Notes: generated from the sequence alone by a model not told the origin. Shown: positions 1 through 5,823, counted from the stretch's first letter. The stretch is 13,388 nt of DNA from Patescibacteria group bacterium (GCA_020061725.1 JAGUXS010000061.1:1-13388); one strand, 5' to 3'. Translations and numbers: made by a program.

Positions 1-10
1 AATTAAAAAT

Positions 11-1021
11 ATGAAACTATTAATAACCGGCGGAGCTGGATTTATCGGTTCTAATTTTATACATTATTGGATAAAAAAATATCCAAATGACAAAATTGTC
101 AATTTGGACGTTTTAACTTACGCTGGAAATTTGGAAAATTTAAAAGATATTGAAAATAATAAAAATTATAAATTTGTAAAAGGCGATATTTGTGACACTG
201 AATTAGTAAATAATTTAACAAAAGATATTGATTTAATTGTTCATTTTGCGGCCGAAACGCACGTTGATCGTTCAATTATAAATAGTTCTAATTTTATTAG
301 AACTAATGTGGAAGGCGTTCGAGTCTTGCTTGACGCGGCGAAAAATAATAATATTAGATTTCATCATATTTCTACCGACGAAGTTTTTGGCGCGCTTGAC
401 TTTAAAGAAAAACCATTTAATGAAAAAACGCATTATAATCCCCGAAGCCCTTATAGCGCTTCAAAGGCGGCATCTGATCATTTAGTTAGAGCTTATTTTT
501 ATACTTATAAATTACCAATCACTATTTCTAATTGTTCTAATAATTATGGACCGTATCAATTTCCGGAAAAAATTATTCCTCTTTTTATCACTAATTTAAT
601 TGAAAATAAAAAGATTCCAGTTTATGGAGAGGGTAAAAATATTCGTGATTGGATTCATGTAGATGATCACAATGCCGGAGTAGAGGCGATTATTAAAAAA
701 GGTAAGATTGGAGAAACTTATTGTTTGGGTGGTGGAAATCAATTAACTAATTTGGAATTAACTAAAAAAATATTAACTTTGATGAAAGTTGATGAAGAAA
801 TGATTGAATTTGTTGCCGATAGACCAGGACATGATTTACGTTATGATATAGATTTTTCCAAAGCCAAGAATGAACTTGATTGGGAGCCAAAAATTAATTT
901 TGAATATGGTTTAAAAAAGACAATCGAATGGTATAAAAACAATAAAAAATGGTGGAAGCCATTATTAAGCAAGTGGTTTGTTGAAAATTATAAAAAGATA
1001 AATTCATGTTTTTATAGTTAA
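11..1021 (+). CDS. rfbB: dTDP-glucose 4,6-dehydratase (RmlB/RfbB)
   Basis: 336 residues, close to the usual family length. The N-terminal Rossmann motif GGAGFIG (residues 7-13) binds NAD. STDEVFG (121-127) carries the Thr-Asp-Glu catalytic set, and YSASK (148-152) supplies the short-chain dehydrogenase Tyr and Lys. NNYGPYQFPEKIIP (177-190) and RPGHD (271-275) are signatures of this dehydratase within the extended SDR family. The enzyme converts dTDP-glucose to dTDP-4-keto-6-deoxyglucose, the committed step towards dTDP-L-rhamnose and related deoxysugars for cell-surface glycans. The ATG is preceded only by an A-rich stretch. The gene ends at a strong hairpin. The other rml genes, if present, lie upstream of the window. 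The last residues (about 320-336) are less conserved. Family assignment is firm; RmlB rather than another nucleotide-sugar dehydratase is very likely. Confidence 0.95.
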   Translation: MKLLITGGAGFIGSNFIHYWIKKYPNDKIVNLDVLTYAGNLENLKDIENNKNYKFVKGDICDTELVNNLTKDIDLIVHFAAETHVDRSIINSSNFIRTNVEGVRVLLDAAKNNNIRFHHISTDEVFGALDFKEKPFNEKTHYNPRSPYSASKAASDHLVRAYFYTYKLPITISNCSNNYGPYQFPEKIIPLFITNLIENKKIPVYGEGKNIRDWIHVDDHNAGVEAIIKKGKIGETYCLGGGNQLTNLELTKKILTLMKVDEEMIEFVADRPGHDLRYDIDFSKAKNELDWEPKINFEYGLKKTIEWYKNNKKWWKPLLSKWFVENYKKINSCFYS

Positions 1022-1053
1022 ACGCGTGATATTCAATCATTTAATTATTGTTC

Positions 1054-1104
1054 AATTATAATAAAAACGCTTCGAAAATATATCGAAGCGTTTTTATTAT
1101 AATT
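1054..1104. terminator. Perfect 22-bp bidirectional hairpin terminator
   Basis: Arms 1054-1075 and 1083-1104 are exactly complementary over 22 bp around a 7-nt loop. The core is GC-containing (ACGCTTCGA / TCGAAGCGT). It is flanked by A-run and T-run sequence inside the stem, so either strand reads as a hairpin followed by T residues. It sits between the convergent dehydratase gene and the minus-strand gene ending at 1122, so it probably terminates both. Confidence 0.93.
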
Positions 1105-1121
1105 ACTTATTATTTTACTTA

Positions 1122-1724
1122 TTATTCAACTGGTGGTATTTCTGAATCTATTGGAGTTTCTGGAGTTATTGGAGTTTCTGGAGTTATTGGAGTTGTATTT
1201 TTTTCAATCGCAGGCTTAGCTTCATATTCAGCAATAGCTTGAACAACCTTTCCATCTTTTTTCAAATCTTCTATAAATAACACATGATCTCTATTTATTC
1301 TCATTAAATCTTTTGGTCCATGCAATTCTTCTCCTAATTTAATTAAAGAAATAGATTGCGCTGTTTGCGGTTCAGGATTTTTTGGGTCTTGAGATTTTTG
1401 CAACACTTGTTTTATTTGAAGATAATAAATATTGTCTAATACAACCTCATTAGCATTTTCTTTAATCACATGACCAAAATAAACTTGCCCGTTAGTTAAA
1501 AATACCCCTTGCCATTCGCCTTTAGCGGATTTTGTTATTTCAGAACCCTTTTGGTTATTTAAAACAAAACCCACTACTCCGACAATAACTAAAACTAAAA
1601 CGATCAATCCAATAATCAAACCAGTTGTCTTAGGTGGCGATGTGTAATGTTTACTTTCTTCAGAAGATTTTGTTTCTTCCGTGTCAAAATCTTCCATAGG
1701 CGATTTTCTAATATCCATAGTCAT
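1122..1724 (-). CDS. Single-pass membrane protein of unknown function with Pro/Thr repeat tail
   Basis: 200 residues. There is a charged, acidic N-terminus (1-32), one strong transmembrane helix (about 35-56) and a C-terminal domain (about 68-165) with the segments GVFLTNGQVYFGHV, VVLDNIYYLQI and INRDHVLFIEDLKKDGKVVQAI. The tail after residue 175 is a Pro/Thr/Glu repeat (TPITPE repeated). The ATG at 1724 is supported by one of the best ribosome-binding sites here, AGGAGA six bases upstream. I recall similar proteins (short cytoplasmic part, one helix, a domain with 'NGQVYFG' and 'LGxELHGPxD') as common hypotheticals in Patescibacteria, but no function is known to me. It is separated from the upstream glycosyltransferase by 328 bases and a hairpin, so it probably has its own promoter. 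Confidence 0.85.
   Translation of the reverse strand: MTMDIRKSPMEDFDTEETKSSEESKHYTSPPKTTGLIIGLIVLVLVIVGVVGFVLNNQKGSEITKSAKGEWQGVFLTNGQVYFGHVIKENANEVVLDNIYYLQIKQVLQKSQDPKNPEPQTAQSISLIKLGEELHGPKDLMRINRDHVLFIEDLKKDGKVVQAIAEYEAKPAIEKNTTPITPETPITPETPIDSEIPPVE
1153..1194. repeat. 18-bp perfect tandem repeat (2.3 copies) inside coding sequence
   Basis: GGAGTTTCTGGAGTTATT occurs at 1153-1170 and 1171-1188, with a partial third copy at 1189-1194. On the coding (minus) strand it encodes the Thr-Pro-Ile/Thr-Pro-Glu repeat near the C-terminus of the membrane protein. The repeats are identical at DNA level, which suggests recent slippage and a length-variable extracellular tail. Confidence 0.9.
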
Positions 1725-1789
1725 AATTTCTCTCCTTTTTATTAATTGTTAATTAGTATTAATTTTATACTAATTTTTAAATTAATAAA

Positions 1790-1833
1790 TATAAAAAAAA
1801 TAAAAAAGGGGCAAAAATTTTATAAATTTTTGC
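1790..1833 (-). terminator. Hairpin plus T-tract on the minus strand
   Basis: GCAAAAATTT (1811-1820) pairs with AAATTTTTGC (1824-1833) around a 3-nt loop. Read on the minus strand it is followed by CCCC and then a long T-rich run. It lies between the glycosyltransferase gene and the membrane-protein gene and would end transcripts from the former. If the minus-strand promoter at 1991-2019 is used, it would also sit in the leader of the membrane-protein gene and could act as an attenuator. The same 10-bp arms occur again at 5841-5867. Confidence 0.6.
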
Positions 1834-1990
1834 AAAATCTAAATGTCAAAATCCAAATAACAAATAAAATTTTAAACCCAAAAAAATACAATTAAGGCTT
1901 GTGATTTAAAATTTAATTGAATATTAGGATTTAATCATCGTGATTAATAAAATTTTTCTTTAATAGAATATAATATTCTTAGATAGGAAT

Positions 1991-2019
1991 ATTATTAAAC
2001 ATTTTGAAAATATTGTCAA
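1991..2019 (-). promoter_or_regulatory. Possible sigma-70-type promoter for the 1122-1724 gene
   Basis: On the minus strand, TTGACA (2019 to 2014) is followed after 17 bases by AATAAT (1996 to 1991). Initiation would fall near 1984, giving a leader of about 260 nt before the ATG at 1724. The -35 is perfect and the -10 mediocre. In such AT-rich DNA -10-like hexamers are common, so confidence is limited. Confidence 0.4.
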
Positions 2020-2050
2020 AGTATTATTCTGTGAATAACTTTAAAGAATG

Positions 2051-2071
2051 AATTATGAATTATGAATTATG
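2051..2071. repeat. 7-bp tandem repeat AATTATG x3 at gene end
   Basis: Three perfect copies of AATTATG. On the minus strand the repeat supplies the last codons (Ile-Ile-His-Asn-Ser) and the TAA stop of the glycosyltransferase gene, so the end of the protein is made from repeat sequence. Confidence 0.85.
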
Positions 2072-3219
2072 GGTAGGAATATATTTCTGTAAATTTCCAA
2101 AGTTTTTTCTGCGCATTTTTCCCAGCAAAATTCTTTGGCTCTTTTAAATCCTTTTTCAATTAATTTAGCTCTTAATTTTTCGTTGTTTAAAATTACTTCT
2201 AAAGCCTCGCTTATTTCTTCTTTTTTATGTGGATTAATTAAAATGACTGATCCAGCTGTTATTTCTGATAAAGATTCAATATTAGAAGCAATCACTGGAA
2301 TTTTTTTTGCCATTGCTTCAATCACTGGCATGCCAAATCCTTCATATAACGATGGAAAAACAAATACTTTTGCTTCAGAAAATAAAGCGTTTAAATTTTC
2401 TGGACCAATATATCCAGTAAAAATAATTTCATTTTTATAGGGAGAACGCGAAGTTTGTTTATGAATTTTTTGAGCATTCCATCCATCTTTGCCAGCAATA
2501 ACTAATTGATATTTTATGGTAGAATTTTTTTGAAATAATTCATAAGCCTCAATCAATGTTTCAATGTTTTTTCGCGGTTCAAGAGTGCCTAAAAATAAAA
2601 TAAAATTTTCTTTAATTTTATATTGGTTTTTAATTTTTTCTATTTCTGATTTGGGAGGGTTGTGGAAGAGTTCTTTGTTAATGCCATTGTAAATCACTTC
2701 TATTTTATTAGCTGGAGTTTTAAATATTTTTATTAAATCTTGTTTTATACTTTGAGAGATGGCAATAATTTTTTTTGCTCTTTTTAAAGCGTTTGGCATT
2801 ATCATTTTAACATTTAAAAATTGGCTGGGCGGAAATAATTTAGGAAATTTATAAATACTTAAATTACGAACAGTTACTATTGAAGGTTCATCGTACGATA
2901 GGGGTAAATTTGGGGCTGGAGAGTGCCAAACATCAAGATTTTCTCTTTTTAAAAAAGCGGAAATTAAAAAATGAAAATAAACGATAGGCAAGAATTTTTT
3001 ATATTGTATAAAAGGAAAATATTTTATTTTTACCCAAGGTTTTGAAAATTTTGTTATATTTTTTTTAGCCACTTCTTTATCAAAAAATAAAATAAATTCA
3101 TTTTTTTTATTTTCAAGATTAATCAAATGTTTTACTAATTGATAAGTATAGTGGGTTATTCCCACCAAATCATCTTTTTCTGGATTTAAAATTGTTCGAC
3201 AATCAATACCTATGCGCAT
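2053..3219 (-). CDS. GT4-type (GT-B fold) glycosyltransferase
   Basis: 388 residues, typical for the glycosyltransferase group 1 (GT4) family. The N-terminal acceptor-side domain begins MRIGIDCRTI and contains the short WHSPAPNLPL motif (98-107). The C-terminal nucleotide-sugar domain has FLGTLEPRKNIETLIEAY (209-226), the VIAGKDGW segment (240-247) and the signature PSLYEGFGMPVIEAMA (289-304), whose two glutamates form the EX7E motif. It probably transfers a sugar from a nucleotide donor onto a surface glycan or lipid-linked intermediate at the inner membrane face; donor and acceptor cannot be read from sequence. The nearby dTDP-sugar gene fits surface polysaccharide synthesis. The ATG at 3219 has no Shine-Dalgarno; upstream lies the ACAAG box and an ATTAG word. 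The last five residues come from a tandem 7-mer. Confidence 0.92.
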   Translation of the reverse strand: MRIGIDCRTILNPEKDDLVGITHYTYQLVKHLINLENKKNEFILFFDKEVAKKNITKFSKPWVKIKYFPFIQYKKFLPIVYFHFLISAFLKRENLDVWHSPAPNLPLSYDEPSIVTVRNLSIYKFPKLFPPSQFLNVKMIMPNALKRAKKIIAISQSIKQDLIKIFKTPANKIEVIYNGINKELFHNPPKSEIEKIKNQYKIKENFILFLGTLEPRKNIETLIEAYELFQKNSTIKYQLVIAGKDGWNAQKIHKQTSRSPYKNEIIFTGYIGPENLNALFSEAKVFVFPSLYEGFGMPVIEAMAKKIPVIASNIESLSEITAGSVILINPHKKEEISEALEVILNNEKLRAKLIEKGFKRAKEFCWEKCAEKTLEIYRNIFLPIIHNS

Positions 3220-3234
3220 AAAATTAGGAATTAG

Positions 3235-3253
3235 AAATTAACTTGTAGCTTGT
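3235..3253 (-). repeat. ACAAG box upstream of the glycosyltransferase
   Basis: On the minus strand this reads ACAAGCTACAAGTTAATTT, ending 15 nt before the ATG at 3219. It differs by one base from the box before smpB and by two from the box before infC. Confidence 0.75.
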
Positions 3254-3291
3254 GGGGAAAATTTTTATCAGCGCCTTTCCGATAATGACAA

Positions 3292-3323
3292 ATTATGTTA
3301 TTCTAAATAAAGAATAACATAAT
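3292..3323. other. 13-bp perfect inverted repeat (hairpin)
   Basis: ATTATGTTATTCT (3292-3304) pairs with AGAATAACATAAT (3311-3323) around a 6-nt loop. It is flanked by CCTTT (about 3274-3278) and AAAGG (about 3344-3348), which could close a longer structure that includes the small ORF's ribosome-binding site. It could be a regulatory RNA element, an operator or a terminator for minus-direction transcription; the sequence does not decide. Confidence 0.55.
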
Positions 3324-3352
3324 AACATAAAAACACAAGAAGTAAAGGAGAC

Positions 3353-3424
3353 ATGAGCTTCCTAAAATTGGAGGGGGTTGTTAAATTCAAATTTAGATGT
3401 GGTATGCCTATAAAAGGTTATTGA
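3353..3424 (+). CDS. Possible 23-codon small ORF with Shine-Dalgarno (leader peptide?)
   Basis: ATG at 3353 to TGA at 3422-3424, 23 codons, encoding a small basic peptide beginning MSFLKLEG. AAAGGAG (3344-3350) lies 2 nt before the ATG. It is one of few strong Shine-Dalgarno matches in the window, though closer to the start than usual. The stretch is visibly richer in G than the surrounding spacer. The AGGA of the ribosome-binding site could pair with TCCT just inside the ORF. It is the only frame here ending in TGA. It may be a real small gene, a leader peptide upstream of smpB, or chance. I recognise no family. Confidence 0.3.
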   Translation: MSFLKLEGVVKFKFRCGMPIKGY

Positions 3425-3541
3425 AAATTTGTCATTTGTCATTATTTTGAATTTTTAATTGTCATTTTACATTTTTTTATTTTTACATTTTTATTACTCG
3501 TTATTTTACAACATTAATTAACTTTATCATTTTTATTTTCT

Positions 3542-3560
3542 ACAAGCCACAAGTTAATTT
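3542..3560 (+). repeat. ACAAG box immediately before smpB
   Basis: ACAAGCCACAAGTTAATTT ends 2 nt before the smpB ATG (3563). It occupies the position where a Shine-Dalgarno would normally be; no Shine-Dalgarno is present. Confidence 0.8.
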
Positions 3561-3562
3561 TT

Positions 3563-4060
3563 ATGCCTATCATTGCTATAAATAAACATGCTTATCACAA
3601 TTATCAAATTTTAGAAACCTATGAAGCAGGAATTGTTTTGACTGGACCAGAGGTTAAATCGGTTAAAAAGGGGCAAATTAATCTTAAGGGAAGTTATATT
3701 TCTTTGGATTTTAGAATTTCAGAAAAACCCCTTTCTAATATTATTTCAAAATTTTCTCTTCCTTGTGTTTGGCTAATTAATTGTCATATTTCTCCTTACG
3801 CTCCAGCGGCTGGAATTCAAAAAAATTATCAACCAACCCAATCGCGAAAACTTCTTTTTAAAAAAAAGGAAATTAATTCTTTGATTGGCAAATTAAAAAT
3901 TCCGGGCTTGACATTATTACCAATAAAAGTATATACTAAAGGCAAAATAATTAAATTAGAAATTGCATTAACGCGAGGAAAGAAAAAATATGATAAAAGG
4001 GAGGATATTAAAAAAAGAGAGACAAAAAGAAAAATAGAAAGAGCGTTAAAGAATTTTTAA
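3563..4060 (+). CDS. smpB: SsrA-binding protein SmpB
   Basis: 165 residues. SmpB binds the tRNA-like domain of tmRNA and brings it to stalled ribosomes for trans-translation. Conserved blocks are all visible: NKHAYHNYQILETYEAGIVLTGPEVKSVKKGQINLKGSY (7-45), HISPY (75-79), RKLLFKKKEINSLIGK (95-110), GLTLLPIKVY (115-124) and the C-terminal RGKKKYDKREDIKKRETKRKIERAL (138-162), which enters the decoding centre as a helix. Between SYISL and the LINCHISP strand there is an insertion of roughly 15 residues (about 50-66) compared with the Escherichia coli protein as I remember it. The ATG follows the ACAAG box by 2 nt. The tmRNA gene is downstream after a 230-base spacer, so both partners of the rescue system are adjacent. 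Confidence 0.96.
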   Translation: MPIIAINKHAYHNYQILETYEAGIVLTGPEVKSVKKGQINLKGSYISLDFRISEKPLSNIISKFSLPCVWLINCHISPYAPAAGIQKNYQPTQSRKLLFKKKEINSLIGKLKIPGLTLLPIKVYTKGKIIKLEIALTRGKKKYDKREDIKKRETKRKIERALKNF

Positions 4061-4244
4061 TTTTTTCCCAATGTTTTTCGACGTTTCAGCTTCAATGTTT
4101 CAGTCGGAATAAATTAAAATAAATTAGTTGGAACTTCGATTTATTATATTTATTATAATTAGACAAGTACAATTTATAATTAAAAGAGAAAAAAATAAAA
4201 ATTAAAAATTTATTAATTTTATACGCAGTATGAAATAAACAGAT

Positions 4245-4279
4245 AATGATAAATTAAAATTAAATTTTGATTTATCATT
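4245..4279. other. Long hairpin just upstream of the tmRNA 5' end
   Basis: AATGATAAAT (4245-4254) pairs perfectly with ATTTATCATT (4270-4279). The inner bases continue the stem (one G-T pair, then five A-T pairs) to a 3-nt loop, 16 bp in all. It ends 11 bases before the mature tmRNA 5' end and is followed by GATTTTTATTT. It could terminate smpB transcription or form part of the tmRNA precursor. Confidence 0.6.
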
Positions 4280-4290
4280 GATTTTTATTT

Positions 4291-4692
4291 GGGGATGTTT
4301 AAAATCGATGAGAAAGTTCTTTAAAATTAGCTGGTTGTCGTGACAAGACATAAAAATGTCAAATATAATAAATGCTAAATTTATTGCGCAGGTAAAAGAA
4401 AAAGTTCTTGCTTTTGTAAGCTCTTTTACTTTGACACCTGTTTCTGCTGTAGCTTAATTTTTTAATCTACAGCCATCCAACTATTGATGTCTAATAAATA
4501 GATTCCGGATGTCATTTTTAGACTAGATAATTTTTTTTGTCTTAAATTAAATTATTGAAATTCATTAAGACTTAAAGTAAACGATATTTGTTTATTTTTT
4601 TCGCTTATCTTGAAATTTTAAATAAACTATGCCAGTAGAGAAATTTTTAAATATTTTTTCAGACAGGAGTGAAAATCTCCTCATCTCCACCA
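4291..4692 (+). ncRNA. ssrA: Transfer-messenger RNA (tmRNA)
   Basis: 402 nt, normal for one-piece tmRNA. GGGGATG (4291-4297) and CATCTCC (4682-4688) form a 7-bp acceptor stem with one G-U, followed by an encoded ACCA (4689-4692). The T stem is AGGAG (4665-4669) with CTCCT (4677-4681), directly abutting the acceptor. CTGG (about 4331-4334) and CCAG (about 4632-4635), with flanking A/T pairs, suggest helix H2. H5 is perfect: GCTGTAG (4446-4452) with CTACAGC (4467-4473), and the tag stop TAA (4455-4457) is in its loop, as in other tmRNAs. The tag frame is open from GCT at 4374 (27 codons) or GCG at 4386 (23 codons) and ends Val-Ser-Ala-Val-Ala. The T-loop reads TGAAAAT instead of the usual TTC-type loop. 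No clear promoter was found. It sits between smpB and rpmI. Confidence 0.95.
4374..4457 (+). other. tmRNA proteolysis-tag reading frame
   Basis: From a possible resume codon GCT (4374, tmRNA position 84) or GCG (4386, position 96) the frame reads to TAA at 4455. The end Ala-Val-Ala resembles the hydrophobic Ala-rich tag ends recognised by ClpXP-type proteases. At 23-27 codons it is far longer than the 10-codon Escherichia coli tag. GTAAAAG (4392-4398) can pair with CTTTTAC (4423-4429), so the tag coding region contains its own hairpin. Confidence 0.7.
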
Positions 4693-4801
4693 AAAAAACA
4701 ATTAAAACATTTAATTTTATCATTTTTATTTTTTTAAAAATTAAAAATTAAATCTTTTGTTTTTTAATTTTCAAAAAAACGAGAGGCAAAAGTTAATTAA
4801 T

Positions 4802-4981
4802 ATGAAATCACATAAATCAATCACAAAACGTTTTAGTAAAACTAAAACAGGGAAAATTTTGCATCGCGTTTGCGGACAAGATCATTTTAACGCGCGCGAA
4901 AAAGGTAAAACCACTCGAGGTAAACGTCGAGATAAAATATTATCCCCAGCATTCCAAAAAGCTTTAAAAAAACTTTTTTAG
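4802..4981 (+). CDS. rpmI: Large ribosomal subunit protein bL35
   Basis: 59 residues. It begins MKSHKSITKRFSKTKTGKILHR, the standard L35 opening (a Lys-rich K-x-H-K-S/G start and a KRF-K-T-GKI core), followed by a basic middle with RGKRR and the C-terminal LSPAFQKALKKLF. The frame is open upstream to 4757, but L35 homology starts at the ATG at 4802, so I use that. There is no strong Shine-Dalgarno (GAGAGGC lies 14 bases away). It precedes infC by 60 bases. In most bacteria the order is infC-rpmI-rplT; here rpmI comes first and no rplT follows. Confidence 0.95.
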   Translation: MKSHKSITKRFSKTKTGKILHRVCGQDHFNAREKGKTTRGKRRDKILSPAFQKALKKLF

Positions 4982-5020
4982 AAATTTTTAATTATAAATG
5001 CAAAAATACATTGTAATTTT

Positions 5021-5039
5021 ACAAGTTACAAGCTAATTT
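5021..5039 (+). repeat. ACAAG box immediately before infC
   Basis: ACAAGTTACAAGCTAATTT ends 2 nt before the infC ATG at 5042, the same spacing as before smpB. Confidence 0.8.
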
Positions 5040-5041
5040 AT

Positions 5042-5587
5042 ATGAGAACCTATCGCAATAAATACGCCGTTTATAAAAGGCAGAAAAAATTTTATTATAA
5101 AAATGAAAAAATATTTGCTCCGCAAGTTAAACTTATTGACGAACAAGGGGAATTTATTGGAATTTTTCCAACAAAAGAAGCGCTTGCAATGGCGCGAGAA
5201 AAGGGATATGATTTAGTGGAAATTTCTCCCAAAGAAAATCCTCCAGTGGCGAAATTTTTGGATTTTGGACAACTTCAATATGAAGAGCAAAAAAAACGAC
5301 AAAAGCAAAAAATTAAATTAAAAACAGTGGAAATAAAAGGAATGAGATTAAGTTTTCGAATTAGCCAGCACGATTTAGAAGTAAGGATAAATCAAGCAAA
5401 AAAATTTTTAAGTAAAAAACATAAAATTAAAATAGAAATGAATTTGAAAGGAAGAGAAAAAAAACATACAGATTTAGCTTTGGAAATTATGCAAAAATTT
5501 ATTGAGCAATTGGGAGAAAAAATTATTATTGAACAGCCGATTACAAGATTGGGTGGTAATTTATCTGTTTTGATAAAAGGAGAATAA
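5042..5587 (+). CDS. infC: Translation initiation factor IF-3
   Basis: 181 residues, full length. The N-terminal domain is recognisable from about residue 20: YKNEKIFAPQVKLIDEQGEFIG, then DLVEISPKENPPVAKFLDFGQLQYEEQKK (57-85), the IF-3 signature region. The basic linker and C-terminal domain follow, with TVEIKGMRLSFRISQHDLEVRINQAKKFL, a KIEMNLKGREKKHTDLALEIM core and the final IIEQPITRLGGNLSVLIKG. IF-3 binds the 30S subunit, prevents premature 50S joining and checks start-codon choice. The first 18 residues are a basic extension. In Escherichia coli infC starts with AUU and is self-regulated; here the start is a plain ATG preceded by the ACAAG box. Confidence 0.96.
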   Translation: MRTYRNKYAVYKRQKKFYYKNEKIFAPQVKLIDEQGEFIGIFPTKEALAMAREKGYDLVEISPKENPPVAKFLDFGQLQYEEQKKRQKQKIKLKTVEIKGMRLSFRISQHDLEVRINQAKKFLSKKHKIKIEMNLKGREKKHTDLALEIMQKFIEQLGEKIIIEQPITRLGGNLSVLIKGE

Positions 5588-5649
5588 AAATAAAATTTAC
5601 TATAAGTCAATATAGTACTCATAGAAATTCAGAAAATTTTAAATAAATT

Positions 5650-5823
5650 TTAAATATTGTTTAACAACTTAAGAAGCGAAATATCTTCTTTATCAACTAA
5701 AGTAAGCTTGATGACTTTCTTTTTAGTGTTTTTTAAAGATTTGTCTTTGGCTTGCCTTTCATTATTTGTAATTTTTATTATTTTAAAAATTTTGCCTATT
5801 AAAAATTGATTAAAAATTAGAAA
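5650..5823 (-). pseudogene. Possible decayed coding remnant, no start codon
   Basis: A minus-strand frame is open for about 57 codons, ending at TAA (5650-5652), with a protein-like composition: a Lys-rich stretch followed by VIKLTLVDKEDISLLKLLNNI. It contains no ATG, GTG or TTG. An ATG in a neighbouring frame (about 5760) would join it with a single-base shift. That suggests a frameshifted or truncated small gene. No family is recognised. An open stretch of this length is not impossible by chance, so this is tentative. Confidence 0.25.

Larger units (their letters stand above)
1725..2052. other. 328-base spacer between two minus-strand genes: hairpins, repeat words, no gene
   Basis: No convincing reading frame is seen. 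It contains the terminator-like hairpin at 1811-1833, a 7-bp hairpin (TTAATCA at 1931-1937 with TGATTAA at 1941-1947) and an 8-bp hairpin (TAATATTC at 1971-1978 with GAATATTA at 1987-1994). It also holds a possible minus-strand promoter (1991-2019) and a CAAAATCCAAATAACAAAT-like low-complexity word at 1845-1865. Confidence 0.6.
3220..3562. other. Divergent intergenic region: hairpin, small ORF, repeat boxes
   Basis: 343 bases between the divergent glycosyltransferase and smpB genes. Contents from left: an ATTAG word and the ACAAG box (3235-3253, minus orientation), a possible minus-strand promoter (TTGTCA then GATAAA, spacing 16, about 3265-3295), a 13-bp hairpin, a small ORF with a Shine-Dalgarno (3344-3424), then T-rich sequence with repeated GTCATT/ACATTTTT words (about 3430-3490) and the second ACAAG box (3542-3560) before smpB. 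Confidence 0.6.

Noticed and set aside
1048..1242. Plus-strand frame of 64 codons overlapping the terminator
   Set aside because: It runs through the terminator hairpin and antisense to the repeat tail of the 1122-1724 gene; its Gly/Val/Ser repeat is the complement of the Thr/Pro repeat.
2030..2038. DnaA-box-like TTATTCACA on the minus strand (possible origin)
   Set aside because: Single copy with one mismatch, no cluster of boxes and no dnaA or dnaN nearby.
2135..2440. 101-codon plus-strand frame
   Set aside because: Lies wholly antisense to the conserved C-terminal domain of the glycosyltransferase.
4737..4771. 11-bp AT-only inverted repeat between tmRNA and rpmI
   Set aside because: No G-C pairs and a 13-nt loop; such palindromes are expected frequently at this base composition, so it is not called a terminator.
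5392..5622. 76-codon minus-strand frame over infC
   Set aside because: Antisense to the well conserved C-terminal half of IF-3.
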